Of a DNA stretch of 34,162 bases, positions 7,843 through 16,514 are shown piece after piece. Below the pieces are notes generated by a model. The model searched no databases. It was given only the letters and a program-made list of their open reading frames with translations, and was not told the origin of the DNA. This DNA comes from Bacillota bacterium (GTDB lineage: Bacteria; Bacillota; Clostridia; Clostridiales; Clostridiaceae): the NCBI GenBank assembly GCA_021781655.1, contig JAJXWJ010000035.1, positions 1-34,162 of the forward strand. Direction: 5' to 3'. The translations under genes were made by a program, and so were the position numbers. Every line of letters starts with the position of its first letter. Position 1 is the stretch's first letter.

Positions 7843-8325
7843 TTAATGTCTATGAATTTCTAAAATTTCAAATTTTGCTAAGCCGTCTGGAACTTGTGCT
7901 TCAACAACATCTCCAACTTTTTTCCCCATAAGAGCACTGCCAACTGGTGATTCGTTAGATATTTTATTTTCAAGAGGATCCGCTTCTGCTGAACCCACTA
8001 TAGAAAAATCAATAACTTCATCAAAATCAAAATCTTTTACTCTTACTATTGTACCTACATTTACGATATCATCAGATATTTCTGATTCATCTACGATAGT
8101 TGCATTCTTTAACATATTTTCTAATTGAATAATTCTTCCTTCCAAGAATGCCTGGTCATTTTTTGCTTCATCATACTCGGAATTTTCGCTTAAATCTCCA
8201 AAGGAAAGAGCAACCTTTATTTTTTCAGTAATTTCTTTTCTTTTTGTTGTTTTAAGATATTCCAATTCATCTTCTAATTTTTTAACACCCTCGTAAGTCA
8301 TAACATATTTCTTTGTTTCACTCAT
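7843..8325 (-). CDS. greA: Transcription elongation factor GreA
   Basis: Rescues backtracked RNA polymerase by stimulating cleavage of the nascent RNA 3' end. From the ATG at 8325 the protein has 160 residues, the normal length. The reading frame is open 13 codons further upstream, but only the 8325 ATG has a ribosome site (AAGGGGAG, 9 bases). The N-terminal coiled coil (about 1-75) carries the acidic tip [12 protein letters not shown], whose residues act in the polymerase channel. The C-terminal FKBP-like domain follows ([11 protein letters not shown] to the end). First gene of the greA-lysS operon, behind a near-perfect promoter and a leader of about 104 bases. Confidence 0.96.
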   Translation of the reverse strand: MSETKKYVMTYEGVKKLEDELEYLKTTKRKEITEKIKVALSFGDLSENSEYDEAKNDQAFLEGRIIQLENMLKNATIVDESEISDDIVNVGTIVRVKDFDFDEVIDFSIVGSAEADPLENKISNESPVGSALMGKKVGDVVEAQVPDGLAKFEILEIHRH

Positions 8326-8402
8326 TATATTTTCTCCCCTTTTGATTACTAAAAAATTATTCATTTATAATAAATAAAATATTTTTATATATACTAATAA
8401 AA

Positions 8403-8426
8403 GACTACTAATGCAACCGTGTAGTC
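8403..8426 (-). promoter_or_regulatory. 5' leader hairpin of greA mRNA
   Basis: GACTAC (8421-8426) and GTAGTC (8403-8408) on the minus strand form a 6-bp stem right at the expected transcript start and are followed by TTTTATT. It may be a stabilising 5' stem or a weak attenuator. The stem is short and its function is unknown. Confidence 0.4.
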
Positions 8427-8435
8427 ATTTAAGTA

Positions 8436-8464
8436 ATTATAAATCAGCTCCTTACTATTGTCAA
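8436..8464 (-). promoter_or_regulatory. SigmaA promoter of greA-lysS
   Basis: TTGACA (8459-8464), 17 bases, TATAAT (8436-8441) on the minus strand: both hexamers are perfect. Confidence 0.9.
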
Positions 8465-8522
8465 TATTTACGTTATTAAACAATACACAATTTAGATATA
8501 TATAAATATATTACAATCTGAA

Positions 8523-9506
8523 TTATTCTATTCCATATACTTTATTTAGTTCATTCCTATATTTCTCCAAAATATCAAATACTTCTACACTATTTTTCTG
8601 AACATTTATTTTATTCTTAATATCTGTAGCATTTCTAAGTCCTTTTATATACCAAGCAATATGTTTTCTAAGCTCTCTTACTGCTTTTTCTTCTCCAAAA
8701 TATTTTACAGCCTCTTGAATATGATTTATGCATACATCAATTTTTTCATTATATGTCGGTTTTACTGGATTTTTGCCAGAAAAGGCTTCTCCTATTTCTC
8801 TAAAAATCCAAGGATTTCCTTGTGCCCCTCTTGCTATTATTATACCATCACAATTAGTCTTTTCTACAAGATTTATAGCATCTTCAAATGTAAATACATC
8901 TCCATTACCTATTACAGGTATAGAAACAGCAGCCTTAATCTGTCTTATTATTTCCCAATCTGCCTTACCTTCATACATCTGTTTTCTAGTTCTTCCGTGC
9001 ACTGCTACAGCGTCCGCGCCAGCAGCTTCCATTGCCTTTGCAAAATCAACAGCATTTATATTATCCTCGTCAAAACCTTTGCGAAACTTTACTGTAACTG
9101 GTTTAGATGATGCTCTTTTGATTTCTTTAATAATTTCAGAAGCAAGCTTAGGATTTTTCATCAATGCAGAGCCATCTCCATTTTTTACAATCTTAGGTGC
9201 TGGGCATCCCATATTTATATCTACAATACATATTTTTTCATCATTATTAAATTGCTCACAAGCTTTTGCCATAGCTAGCGGATCGCTACCAAATATTTGA
9301 ACCGCAACTGGAGCTTCCTTTTTTGAAATCTTTAGTAGTTCCTCTGTATTTTTGCTTCCATACTGGAGTGCCTTTGCACTCACCATTTCAGTGTAAACCA
9401 GTCCACAGCCCATGCTTTTACATATACCTCTAAATATTATATCCGTTACGCCTGCCATTGGTGCAAGAAATACATTATTTTTAAATTCAAGGTTTGCTAT
9501 TTTCAT
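8523..9506 (-). CDS. dusB: tRNA-dihydrouridine synthase
   Basis: An FMN-dependent enzyme that reduces uridines in the tRNA D loop to dihydrouridine with NADPH. At 327 residues it is typical. It has an N-terminal TIM barrel with FLAPMAGVTD near residue 13, VQIFGSDP for flavin contacts, and NMGCPAPKIVKNGDGSALM, where Cys101 is the catalytic proton donor. HGRTRKQMYEGKADW and ARGAQGNPWIF follow, and a small helical domain ends the protein. The ATG has GTAGGTG 7 bases before it. It lies 8 bases after coaX and is clearly cotranscribed, an arrangement also known in Bacillus and clostridia. Assignment to the DusB subfamily is by overall resemblance. Confidence 0.93.
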   Translation of the reverse strand: MKIANLEFKNNVFLAPMAGVTDIIFRGICKSMGCGLVYTEMVSAKALQYGSKNTEELLKISKKEAPVAVQIFGSDPLAMAKACEQFNNDEKICIVDINMGCPAPKIVKNGDGSALMKNPKLASEIIKEIKRASSKPVTVKFRKGFDEDNINAVDFAKAMEAAGADAVAVHGRTRKQMYEGKADWEIIRQIKAAVSIPVIGNGDVFTFEDAINLVEKTNCDGIIIARGAQGNPWIFREIGEAFSGKNPVKPTYNEKIDVCINHIQEAVKYFGEEKAVRELRKHIAWYIKGLRNATDIKNKINVQKNSVEVFDILEKYRNELNKVYGIE

Positions 9507-9514
9507 TTCAGCAC

Positions 9515-10294
9515 CTACTTTTTATTCTTTTCATAGATTATCCTTAATCCTTCTAATGTTAAAAATGGATTTACTATATCAACATTTGACGATTCCGCAC
9601 TAATTAATTTTGCTAAGCCACCAGTGGCAACTACTAAAGGCTTTTCTTCCTCTAATTCAAGCATTTCTGCTTTCATCTTTTCTACTATATATTCAACTTG
9701 CCCTATATAACCAAATACAATCCCGGCCTGCATACTATTAATTGTATTTCTAGCAATTATAGTTTCCGGTTTTACAAGTTCAACTCTTGGAAGCTTTGCT
9801 GCTCTTTGAAATAATGCATCCGAAGATATTTTGATTCCTGGGCATATAGCTCCACCAAGGTAGTCTCCATTTTTCCTAACTGCACAAAAAGTAGTGGCAG
9901 TTCCAAAATCAATTATTATAAGGGATCTTTTATATATTTCATGTGCCGCAACTGCATTTACAATTCTATCGGCACCTACTTCCTTTGGATTATCATACTT
10001 AACATTAATGCCAGTTTTTACACCTGGTCCTACTACTATTGGATCCAATTTGAAATATTTTCTAATCATATGCTCAAGAGAATACATAATATTAGGTACT
10101 ACAGAAGATATTATAACTCCTTCAACCGAAATAACTTCCAGATTTGCTTGAGAAAATAGGTTCGAAACCTGAATTCCATATTCATCTGCAGACCTTAACA
10201 CGTCTGTTGATAGCCTCCATTCAACAATTAACGTATTCTCTTTGTATACACCTAAAACTATATTAGTGTTCCCAACATCTAGTACTAAAATCAT
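9515..10294 (-). CDS. coaX: Type III pantothenate kinase
   Basis: Phosphorylates pantothenate in the first step of coenzyme A synthesis; type III enzymes are not feedback-inhibited by CoA. 259 residues from the chosen ATG. Motifs of the acetate kinase/hsp70-like fold are visible: DVGNTN (6-11, phosphate loop), [18 protein letters not shown] and IDFGTATTF. An upstream extension of 18 codons is open but lacks a ribosome site and crosses a hairpin (about 10324-10343). The chosen ATG follows AAGGGG at 9 bases. First gene of the coaX-dusB operon. Confidence 0.95.
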   Translation of the reverse strand: MILVLDVGNTNIVLGVYKENTLIVEWRLSTDVLRSADEYGIQVSNLFSQANLEVISVEGVIISSVVPNIMYSLEHMIRKYFKLDPIVVGPGVKTGINVKYDNPKEVGADRIVNAVAAHEIYKRSLIIIDFGTATTFCAVRKNGDYLGGAICPGIKISSDALFQRAAKLPRVELVKPETIIARNTINSMQAGIVFGYIGQVEYIVEKMKAEMLELEEEKPLVVATGGLAKLISAESSNVDIVNPFLTLEGLRIIYEKNKK

Positions 10295-10383
10295 GGCATT
10301 ACACCCCTTAAAAAATTTTAAGAGCGGCTTAAAAAAGCCACCCTTCATTACGAAAACTAAAAAGTTTAAATTACAATAGCTTT

Positions 10384-10412
10384 ATTTTATCAAGTTACTT
10401 TGAGTTGGTCAA
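10384..10412 (-). promoter_or_regulatory. SigmaA promoter of coaX-dusB
   Basis: TTGACC (10407-10412), 17 bases, TAAAAT (10384-10389) on the minus strand. The leader then contains a 7-bp hairpin (GTGGCTT/AAGCCGC, about 10324-10342) followed by T-rich sequence just before the coaX ribosome site. Confidence 0.7.
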
Positions 10413-10439
10413 GTAAATTCATTTTTTTAAAATAGGCTT

Positions 10440-12104
10440 TTAAAATAATCCCTCAATAGAGCCATCTTCATGAATATCCATTCTTTCTGCAGCAGGAACT
10501 TTAGGAAGTCCAGGCATTGTCATCACATTTCCTGTTAATACTACTATAAAGCCAGCACCATTTGATACTTTAACCTCTCTAACATTTATTTTGAAACCAC
10601 TTGGTCTTCCTAGTAAAGAAGCATTATCTGAAAGAGAATATTGGGTTTTTGCCACGCAAATTGGAAGTTTATCAAGATTAAAATTATGAAGCTCATCAAT
10701 TTGTTTTTTTGCTGCATCTGTAAATGTTACTCCATCTGCACCATATATTTCTGTTGCAATTATATTGAGTTTTTCATCTATTGATAGTTTTTCATCATAT
10801 AAACACTTAAAATTATTATCTTCCTTTTCAATAGCTTCAAGTACATTCTCTGCTAATTCTAATCCACCTTCTCCACCTTTTTCCCATACATCTGCTAGTG
10901 AGCATCTAACATTCAACTTATTACAATATTCTTTTATAAATTGTACTTCCTCTTGGCTATCAGATACAAATTTATTTATAGCGACAACCACAGGAATTTT
11001 ATATTTTTTTACATTTTCAATTTGTTTTCCTAAATTTTCGATTCCTTTTGCCAACGCATCTATATTAGGAATATTTAATTCGCTCTTCATTAGTCCACCA
11101 TGATGTTTTAAAGCTCTAACAGTTGCAACTATAACGGTACAGGATGGCTTGATATTACCATATCTACATTTGATGTCAAAGAACTTTTCTGCTCCAAGAT
11201 CTGCCCCAAAACCTGCTTCTGTTACAGTATAATCAGAAAGACTAAGGGCCGTTTTTGTAGCTAAAATACTGTTGCAGCCATGTGCTATATTAGCAAAGGG
11301 TCCACCATGAATTATAGCAGGTGTGTTTTCCAATGTTTGAACAAGATTTGGTTTTATTGCATCTTTCATTAAAAGAGCAAGCGCTCCCTCTACATTTAAT
11401 TGTTTGCAATAAACCGGATTGCCATCTATATCATAGGCTACAACTATATTGCTTATCCTTTCCTTTAGGTCCATTAAACTTGTTGAAAGGCATAAAATTG
11501 CCATAATCTCTGAAGCAACTGTTATCATAAACCCATCTTCTCTAGGAACACCATTAATTTTACCACCTAGTCCAACTACAGTATTCCTAAGTGCTCTATC
11601 ATTAATGTCTAAAACTCTTTTAAATACTATTCTTCTCTGATCTATTTTTAAGCTGTTACCTTGATGCAAATGGTTGTCTATAGTTGCACATAAAAGATTA
11701 TTTGCAGAAGTTATTGCATGCATATCGCCAGTGAAATGCAAGTTTATATCCTCCATTGGAACCACTTGTGCATATCCGCCGCCAGCTGCTCCGCCTTTTA
11801 CTCCAAAGACAGGCCCTAAGGAAGGTTCTCTTAATGCTATGATTACATTTTTATTTTTTCTGGCAAGTGCATCACCAAGTCCAACTGTAACAGTAGATTT
11901 ACCTTCTCCTGCTGGAGTTGGATTTATTGCAGTTACTAAAATCAGCTTTCCTTCACTTTTGCCTCTTTTTAAAACATCTAAAGAAATTTTACACTTATAT
12001 TTACCATAAAAATCTATGTCATCTTCTTTTAGTCCAATTTTTTCTGCAACCTTACTAATTGGGTTCATTTTAGCCCCTTGTGCTATCTCTATATCTGTTT
12101 TCAT
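10440..12104 (-). CDS. fhs: Formate--tetrahydrofolate ligase
   Basis: ATP-dependent synthesis of 10-formyltetrahydrofolate, a step of the methyl branch of the Wood-Ljungdahl pathway and of general one-carbon metabolism in anaerobes. 554 residues from the ATG at 12104, close to the usual 556. The nucleotide-binding loop TPAGEGKST is near residue 65; [22 protein letters not shown], here cited in parts as REPSLGP and [10 protein letters not shown], and [12 protein letters not shown] near the end are family landmarks. A GTG three codons earlier is too close to the ribosome site AAGGGG, so the ATG 10 bases after it is preferred. The gene stands alone here and does not by itself show that the cell is an acetogen. 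Confidence 0.97.
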   Translation of the reverse strand: MKTDIEIAQGAKMNPISKVAEKIGLKEDDIDFYGKYKCKISLDVLKRGKSEGKLILVTAINPTPAGEGKSTVTVGLGDALARKNKNVIIALREPSLGPVFGVKGGAAGGGYAQVVPMEDINLHFTGDMHAITSANNLLCATIDNHLHQGNSLKIDQRRIVFKRVLDINDRALRNTVVGLGGKINGVPREDGFMITVASEIMAILCLSTSLMDLKERISNIVVAYDIDGNPVYCKQLNVEGALALLMKDAIKPNLVQTLENTPAIIHGGPFANIAHGCNSILATKTALSLSDYTVTEAGFGADLGAEKFFDIKCRYGNIKPSCTVIVATVRALKHHGGLMKSELNIPNIDALAKGIENLGKQIENVKKYKIPVVVAINKFVSDSQEEVQFIKEYCNKLNVRCSLADVWEKGGEGGLELAENVLEAIEKEDNNFKCLYDEKLSIDEKLNIIATEIYGADGVTFTDAAKKQIDELHNFNLDKLPICVAKTQYSLSDNASLLGRPSGFKINVREVKVSNGAGFIVVLTGNVMTMPGLPKVPAAERMDIHEDGSIEGLF

Positions 12105-12160
12105 TAAAAACACGCCCCTTTTTAATACAAATATTATTTACAATGATAATAACAAGAAAC

Positions 12161-12189
12161 ATTATATCACAACATTTTACCATCTACAA
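12161..12189 (-). promoter_or_regulatory. SigmaA promoter of fhs
   Basis: TTGTAG (12184-12189), 17 bases, TATAAT (12161-12166) on the minus strand, giving a leader of about 50 bases. Confidence 0.7.
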
Positions 12190-12229
12190 AAAAAGTTATT
12201 AAAATTCAGCAATTTAAAGATTTGATTTG

Positions 12230-12289
12230 TTTTTTAAAAAATAAATAGAGCAGTCGCTATTATAAAATAACGGCTACTCTATTTATTAG
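12230..12289 (-). terminator. Terminator of ftsH
   Basis: A long imperfect hairpin with an outer stem AATAAATAGAG/CTCTATTTATT and an inner stem AGTCG.TATT/AATA.CGGCT overlaps the ftsH stop codon. On the minus strand it is followed by ATTTTTTAAAA. Confidence 0.75.
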
Positions 12290-14091
12290 CTTTCAGCAAA
12301 TATTTCTTCAAATTCTGATGCTTCTAGTTTTTCCTTTTCCAATAAAGCTTCTGCTACTGCTTTTAGTTTGTGCATATTTTCAGTTAATAGATTTTCTGCT
12401 TTTTTATAAGCTTGATCTATCAATCTTTTAATTTCACCATCAATCTTTGCTCCAACTTCTTCACTGAAGTTCCTATTTCTTCCTAGATCTCTTCCAAGGA
12501 ACACCTCATCTTGATCACTTCCAAAAGCAATAGGTCCCAAAGCATCACTCATACCATATTCCATTATCATTTTTCTAGCTATACTTGAAGCTCTGTCGAT
12601 ATCATTTTTTGCACCAGTGCTTATATCTCCAATTACTAACTTTTCAGCTACTCTTCCACCAAGAAGACCTACCATCTCATCTTCTAATCTACTTTTAGAC
12701 ATATATGCTCTATCTTCAACAGGTAGATGCATAGTATATCCACCAGCCATACCTCTTGGAATTATACTGATTTGATGAACTGGATCACTATTTGGCAATA
12801 ATTTTGCAACAACTGCGTGACCAGCTTCATGGAAAGCAGTAAGCTTTCTATCTGCTTCGTTAATAACTCTACTTCTCTTCTCTGGCCCTGCTATAACCCT
12901 TGTTATTGCTTCCTCAAGTTCCTGCATACTTATTAAAGTCTTACCGCTTCTAACAGTTAATAGTGCTGCTTCATTCATTAAGTTCTCAAGATCAGCACCT
13001 GTAAATCCTGGAGTTCTTTTTGCTAAAACACTAAGATCTACACCTTCTTCAAGATGCTTGTTAACTGAATGCACCTTTAAAATTTCTTCTCTACCCTTAA
13101 CATCTGGTGCACCAACTAATATTTGTCTATCAAAACGACCAGGTCTAAGTAAAGCTCTATCTAATATATCAGGTCTATTTGTAGCTGCAAGTATAATTAT
13201 ACCTTCATTTACCCCAAAACCATCCATTTCAACAAGAAGCTGATTTAAAGTTTGTTCTCTTTCATCATGACCACCACCAAGACCTGCTCCTCTTTGTCTA
13301 CCTACTGCATCTATTTCATCGATAAAAACAATACATGGAGAATTTTTCTTAGCTTGCTCAAATAAGTCTCTTACTCTTGAAGCTCCAACACCAACGAACA
13401 TTTCAACAAAGTCCGAACCAGAAATACTGAAAAACGGAACTCCTGCTTCACCAGCAACAGCTTTTGCAAGAAGTGTCTTACCTGTTCCTGGAGGTCCTAC
13501 TAAAAGAACACCTTTCGGTATTCTAGCACCTAATTCTAAATATCTTTTTGGAGTTTTCAAAAAATCTACTATTTCTGCAAGTTCTGCTTTTTCTTCATCT
13601 GCCCCGGCCACATCTCCAAAGGTTACTTTGTTTTTAGGATCTGGTGTTGCCATTTTAGCTCTGCTTTTACCAAAACTCATAACACCTTTTCCACCGCCGC
13701 CTTGTGTTTGCTGCATAAACATAAACCAAAATACTATCATGAATACTACAAATAATATTGTTGGCAGCCAATTTAACCACATCGGTAAACTTGATGGTGC
13801 ATCATAAGTTTCTTTTATATTTCCCTTATTAGGATTTTCACCTAAAAATTGCAACAACCTCTGCATGGGAACCACTGTTTCAAAAGTATTTCCATCTGTA
13901 TATGTTCCATCAACCGTCATTTTGTCATCATTTACTTCAAAACTTTTAATTTGATTCGATATATATTTCTTTTGGAAAACGTCAAAACTTATCTCATTAC
14001 TACTTTTCCCATTATTAAAAACGGATAGCAGCATCAATACAACAAAAATTGATATTATAACCCAGACCATAGTGGTTGATAATTTCTTCAC
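12286..14091 (-). CDS. ftsH: ATP-dependent membrane zinc metalloprotease FtsH
   Basis: A membrane-anchored AAA+ protease that degrades misfolded membrane proteins and short-lived regulators; in Bacillus it also affects sporulation. 601 residues with a GTG start after AGGGGGG. Layout: membrane segment about 8-25, extracytoplasmic domain 26-105, second membrane segment about 108-127, a Gly-rich link, then the AAA domain with Walker A GPPGTGKT (199-206), Walker B IVFIDEID (about 254-261) and the second region of homology [17 protein letters not shown]. The zinc site HEAGH is at 421-425. The hpt-ftsH order is conserved in firmicutes. It also has its own promoter at 14127-14155. Confidence 0.97.
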   Translation of the reverse strand: MKKLSTTMVWVIISIFVVLMLLSVFNNGKSSNEISFDVFQKKYISNQIKSFEVNDDKMTVDGTYTDGNTFETVVPMQRLLQFLGENPNKGNIKETYDAPSSLPMWLNWLPTILFVVFMIVFWFMFMQQTQGGGGKGVMSFGKSRAKMATPDPKNKVTFGDVAGADEEKAELAEIVDFLKTPKRYLELGARIPKGVLLVGPPGTGKTLLAKAVAGEAGVPFFSISGSDFVEMFVGVGASRVRDLFEQAKKNSPCIVFIDEIDAVGRQRGAGLGGGHDEREQTLNQLLVEMDGFGVNEGIIILAATNRPDILDRALLRPGRFDRQILVGAPDVKGREEILKVHSVNKHLEEGVDLSVLAKRTPGFTGADLENLMNEAALLTVRSGKTLISMQELEEAITRVIAGPEKRSRVINEADRKLTAFHEAGHAVVAKLLPNSDPVHQISIIPRGMAGGYTMHLPVEDRAYMSKSRLEDEMVGLLGGRVAEKLVIGDISTGAKNDIDRASSIARKMIMEYGMSDALGPIAFGSDQDEVFLGRDLGRNRNFSEEVGAKIDGEIKRLIDQAYKKAENLLTENMHKLKAVAEALLEKEKLEASEFEEIFAES

Positions 14092-14126
14092 TATAGGGCC
14101 CCCCTCTCTTTAATAGATACTTTAAA

Positions 14127-14155
14127 ATTGTACCATAACAAAATTTTCTTTACAA
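14127..14155 (-). promoter_or_regulatory. SigmaA-type promoter of ftsH
   Basis: TTGTAA (14150-14155), 17 bases, TACAAT (14127-14132) on the minus strand, within the 80-base gap between hpt and ftsH. Confidence 0.65.
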
Positions 14156-14171
14156 TAATTTAAAATTTTAA

Positions 14172-14708
14172 TTATTTATAAACATGTTCATTCAATATAC
14201 CGACAAATGGTAGGTTACGATATTTTTCTGCATAATCTAATCCATATCCAACTAAAAATTCATCAGGCACTTTAAATCCAACATACTTAGCGGTAATATC
14301 GACTCTTCTACCTGTAGGTTTATCTAATAAAGCTACAATTTCTAATGAGTTTGGTTTTCTAGAAACTAAATATTCTTTTAAATAATTTAAAGTAACACCT
14401 GAGTCTATTATATCTTCAACTATAATAACATCTTTACCTTCAATCTCAAAATCTAGATCCTTTAATATCTTTACAACTCCAGACGACTTAGTTGCATTCC
14501 CATAACTAGAAACAGCCATAAAATCCATGGAACACGGTATATAAATTTCCTTCATAAGATCTCCCATGAATATAACTGAACCTTTAAGTATTCCAACAAG
14601 CACAAGATCTTTTCCTTTGTAATTTTCGCTAATTAATGTACCTAGTTCTTTTACTTTAACTTTTAAATCCTCTTCTGATATTATAATTTCTTTTATATCT
14701 TCTCTCAT
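14172..14708 (-). CDS. hpt: Hypoxanthine phosphoribosyltransferase
   Basis: Purine salvage: converts hypoxanthine or guanine plus PRPP to IMP or GMP in the cytoplasm. At 178 residues it has the normal length. The PRPP-binding motif VIIVEDIIDSGVTL lies at about 92-105, LVGILKGSVIFMGDL (about 37-51) gives the N-terminal binding loop, and KVPDEFLVGYGLDY near the C-terminus contacts the base. It starts 2 bases after the tilS stop, with its ribosome site (AGGAGAG) inside the end of tilS, so the two are translationally close. In Bacillus the TilS and HprT proteins cooperate in activating ftsH transcription; that role here is only inferred from synteny. Confidence 0.96.
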   Translation of the reverse strand: MREDIKEIIISEEDLKVKVKELGTLISENYKGKDLVLVGILKGSVIFMGDLMKEIYIPCSMDFMAVSSYGNATKSSGVVKILKDLDFEIEGKDVIIVEDIIDSGVTLNYLKEYLVSRKPNSLEIVALLDKPTGRRVDITAKYVGFKVPDEFLVGYGLDYAEKYRNLPFVGILNEHVYK

Positions 14709-14710
14709 CC

Positions 14711-16099
14711 TTATTTAGCTCTCCTAACCTTTATCTTTAATATTTTTTTAGTATCACAATCTATTTTGAACCTGTTACTAATTTTATACCCAACAATCCA
14801 GGCGATCTCATCATTAAAACATATTAGAGGTATTTTATCCCTTAATTGCTTATTAATTTTTAAATTTATAAATATATCTTTTAATTTTTTGCCCTCTTTA
14901 TTATTGTTTGTAATTTTAAATTTATCTCCTTCTCTTCTAAATCTAACTTTGATATTACCGTTTATTTTATCATAATCGAAATACTTAGTATAACTATCTT
15001 CTGAAAATTTAATATTCTGTTTACAATCTAACACTTCAACATCAACTATTAAATCTTTTTCATATAAAAAATTTTCTTTATTTAAAGACAATGTATTTTC
15101 GCTGTTGTCTGAAAAAACTTTTATTTCTTTAAATTTAATAATTATATCTTTATAGTTATTATATACTACTATGTTTTTAGGCATCGATATCTGAAGACCA
15201 CTACTTTGTTTTTGTAGCTCTATTATATCCAAAATATGTTTTCTTTCAAAATTGTATGTACTGCCTAGAAGTTCTGAAAGTGCTTTTCTGATTAGCCTTC
15301 TAATAATAGCTGGTTCTTCATTGAAAGCTTCTTTTTTTATTATAACCTTTTCCTTTTCTGTTTTACATAATGTTATAAATTTTTTTTCAACTACTTTGTT
15401 TACATACTCATTATCGACTTTTAAATTTTCTCCTAATCTTATCAAAGCATTTACTATGTCCTTATTAAAGTTTTCTGCTATGTAAGGTAGAAGTTCTAAT
15501 CTTACTTTATTCCTACTATAAATGTTTTCCAAATTTGTTTTATCTATTCTTGGTTTTAAATTATTTTTTTCGCAATATTCATCGATTTCCTTTCTAGTTA
15601 CGTTTATAAGGGGTCTAACATATATATTATCTCTAACCGCATCTATCCCTATAAGTCCTTCACTTCCAGTTCCCCTCATTATTCTCATTAAAATAGTTTC
15701 GGCTTGATCATTGGCATTATGGGCTATTGCAATTTTATTAGCACCTAAAGCATTTTTTATTTCAGAGAAATATTCATATCTAACAAGTCTTCCTGCCATT
15801 TCTGAGGAAACACCTTTCTCTTCAGAAATTTTATTGACATCGAAAGCTTTGCTATAAAACGGTATATTAAGCTTATTTGAAAATTCTTTTACATATATTT
15901 CATCTAAATCCGCCTCAGCACCACGCAAGCAATGATTTACATGCACTACAGACAAATTTATATTTAAATCTGCTTTAAGCTTATTTAACATATGCAGGAG
16001 GCAAATTGAATCTGATCCTCCCGAAACAGCAACAATTACCTTATCTCCAAAATCAAACATATTATTTTCTTTTATAGTTTTCAAAACTTCATTTTTCAA
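14711..16099 (-). CDS. tilS: tRNA(Ile)-lysidine synthetase
   Basis: Converts C34 of tRNA-Ile2 (CAT anticodon) to lysidine so that it reads AUA and is charged with Ile. A possible substrate is encoded at 563-639. I chose a TTG start at 16099 because AGGAAG lies 9 bases before it, and the resulting N-terminus (MKNEVLKTIKENNMFDFGDK) resembles clostridial TilS. That gives 462 residues. ATGs at 16126 and 16144 have no ribosome site, and the latter lies inside the MITE-like element. The PP-loop ATPase motif is SGGSDS (26-31), followed by HVNHCLRG and AHNANDQAETILMR. The C-terminal substrate-binding domains are divergent. The element at 16131-16457 ends 31 bases upstream of this start. Confidence 0.93.
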   Translation of the reverse strand: MKNEVLKTIKENNMFDFGDKVIVAVSGGSDSICLLHMLNKLKADLNINLSVVHVNHCLRGAEADLDEIYVKEFSNKLNIPFYSKAFDVNKISEEKGVSSEMAGRLVRYEYFSEIKNALGANKIAIAHNANDQAETILMRIMRGTGSEGLIGIDAVRDNIYVRPLINVTRKEIDEYCEKNNLKPRIDKTNLENIYSRNKVRLELLPYIAENFNKDIVNALIRLGENLKVDNEYVNKVVEKKFITLCKTEKEKVIIKKEAFNEEPAIIRRLIRKALSELLGSTYNFERKHILDIIELQKQSSGLQISMPKNIVVYNNYKDIIIKFKEIKVFSDNSENTLSLNKENFLYEKDLIVDVEVLDCKQNIKFSEDSYTKYFDYDKINGNIKVRFRREGDKFKITNNNKEGKKLKDIFINLKINKQLRDKIPLICFNDEIAWIVGYKISNRFKIDCDTKKILKIKVRRAK

Positions 16100-16130
16100 T
16101 AAGTAACACTTCCTAAAACACTTCATTTTA

Positions 16131-16457
16131 AAGATGCGACGCAAGTTGCCTCTATAAAAATCCTAAGAAAGTGCAACGCAGGGAGTTTTAATTGACAATG
16201 GACAATTGACAGTTGACAATGAAGGATGTTTTTCTTCCTTTTAGTCAGAAAAACTACAAATTATTATTTTTAGGTTTTGCATAGAAAAACCATCAGTTTC
16301 CATTGGCTTTAGCCAATTTAAATAAATTATAGATTTTCCGTAGCTTAGCGTAGGAGAATCAACCATCATTGTCAATTGTCCATTGTCAACTGTCAATTAA
16401 AACTCAATGCGTTGCACTTTTAAACTTTTTATAGCTTAACAATGTGCGTCGCATCTT
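16131..16457. mobile_element. MITE-like palindromic element between tilS and spoIIE
   Basis: 327 bp without a coding region. Long imperfect terminal inverted repeats of about 95 bp: the left end starts AAGATGCGACGCA (16131-16143) and the right end closes with TGCGTCGCATCTT (16445-16457). Inside each arm are shared blocks CTATAAAAA, AAAGTGCAACGCA, GAGTTTTAATTGACA and a run of TTGACA/GGACAA units (about 16190-16220 and 16368-16398). The centre (about 16229-16363) has a further palindrome TTGGCTTTAGCCAA (about 16300-16315). Base order is unlike the flanks, and transcripts across it would fold into one long hairpin. No clear target-site duplication is seen. The remaining 57 bases up to spoIIE hold nothing evident. 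Confidence 0.7.
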
Positions 16458-16514
16458 ATTTCTTATCAGTAACTGGATTATACCACAACAAACTTAGTTA
16501 TTCTACCGATTATT

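Noticed and set aside
8728-9300. 190-codon open frame opposite dusB
   Set aside because: Antisense to a well-conserved gene, no ribosome site and no recognisable motif; a codon-bias shadow.
10295-10348. 18-codon N-terminal extension of coaX
   Set aside because: It has no ribosome site, includes a hairpin, and the family starts right at the DVGNTN strand as in the shorter form.
16100-16144. ATG at 16144 or 16126 as the tilS start
   Set aside because: Neither has a ribosome site and the first lies in the inserted element; TTG at 16099 has AGGAAG at 9 bases and gives the expected N-terminus.
16186-16226. Short repeated TTGACA units as a possible CRISPR array
   Set aside because: Units are under 15 bp, unequally spaced and have no spacers; they belong to the arms of a palindromic element.
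16125-16463. Target-site duplication flanking the MITE-like element
   Set aside because: Flanking bases (CATTTTA on the left, ATTTCTT on the right) do not form a convincing direct repeat.
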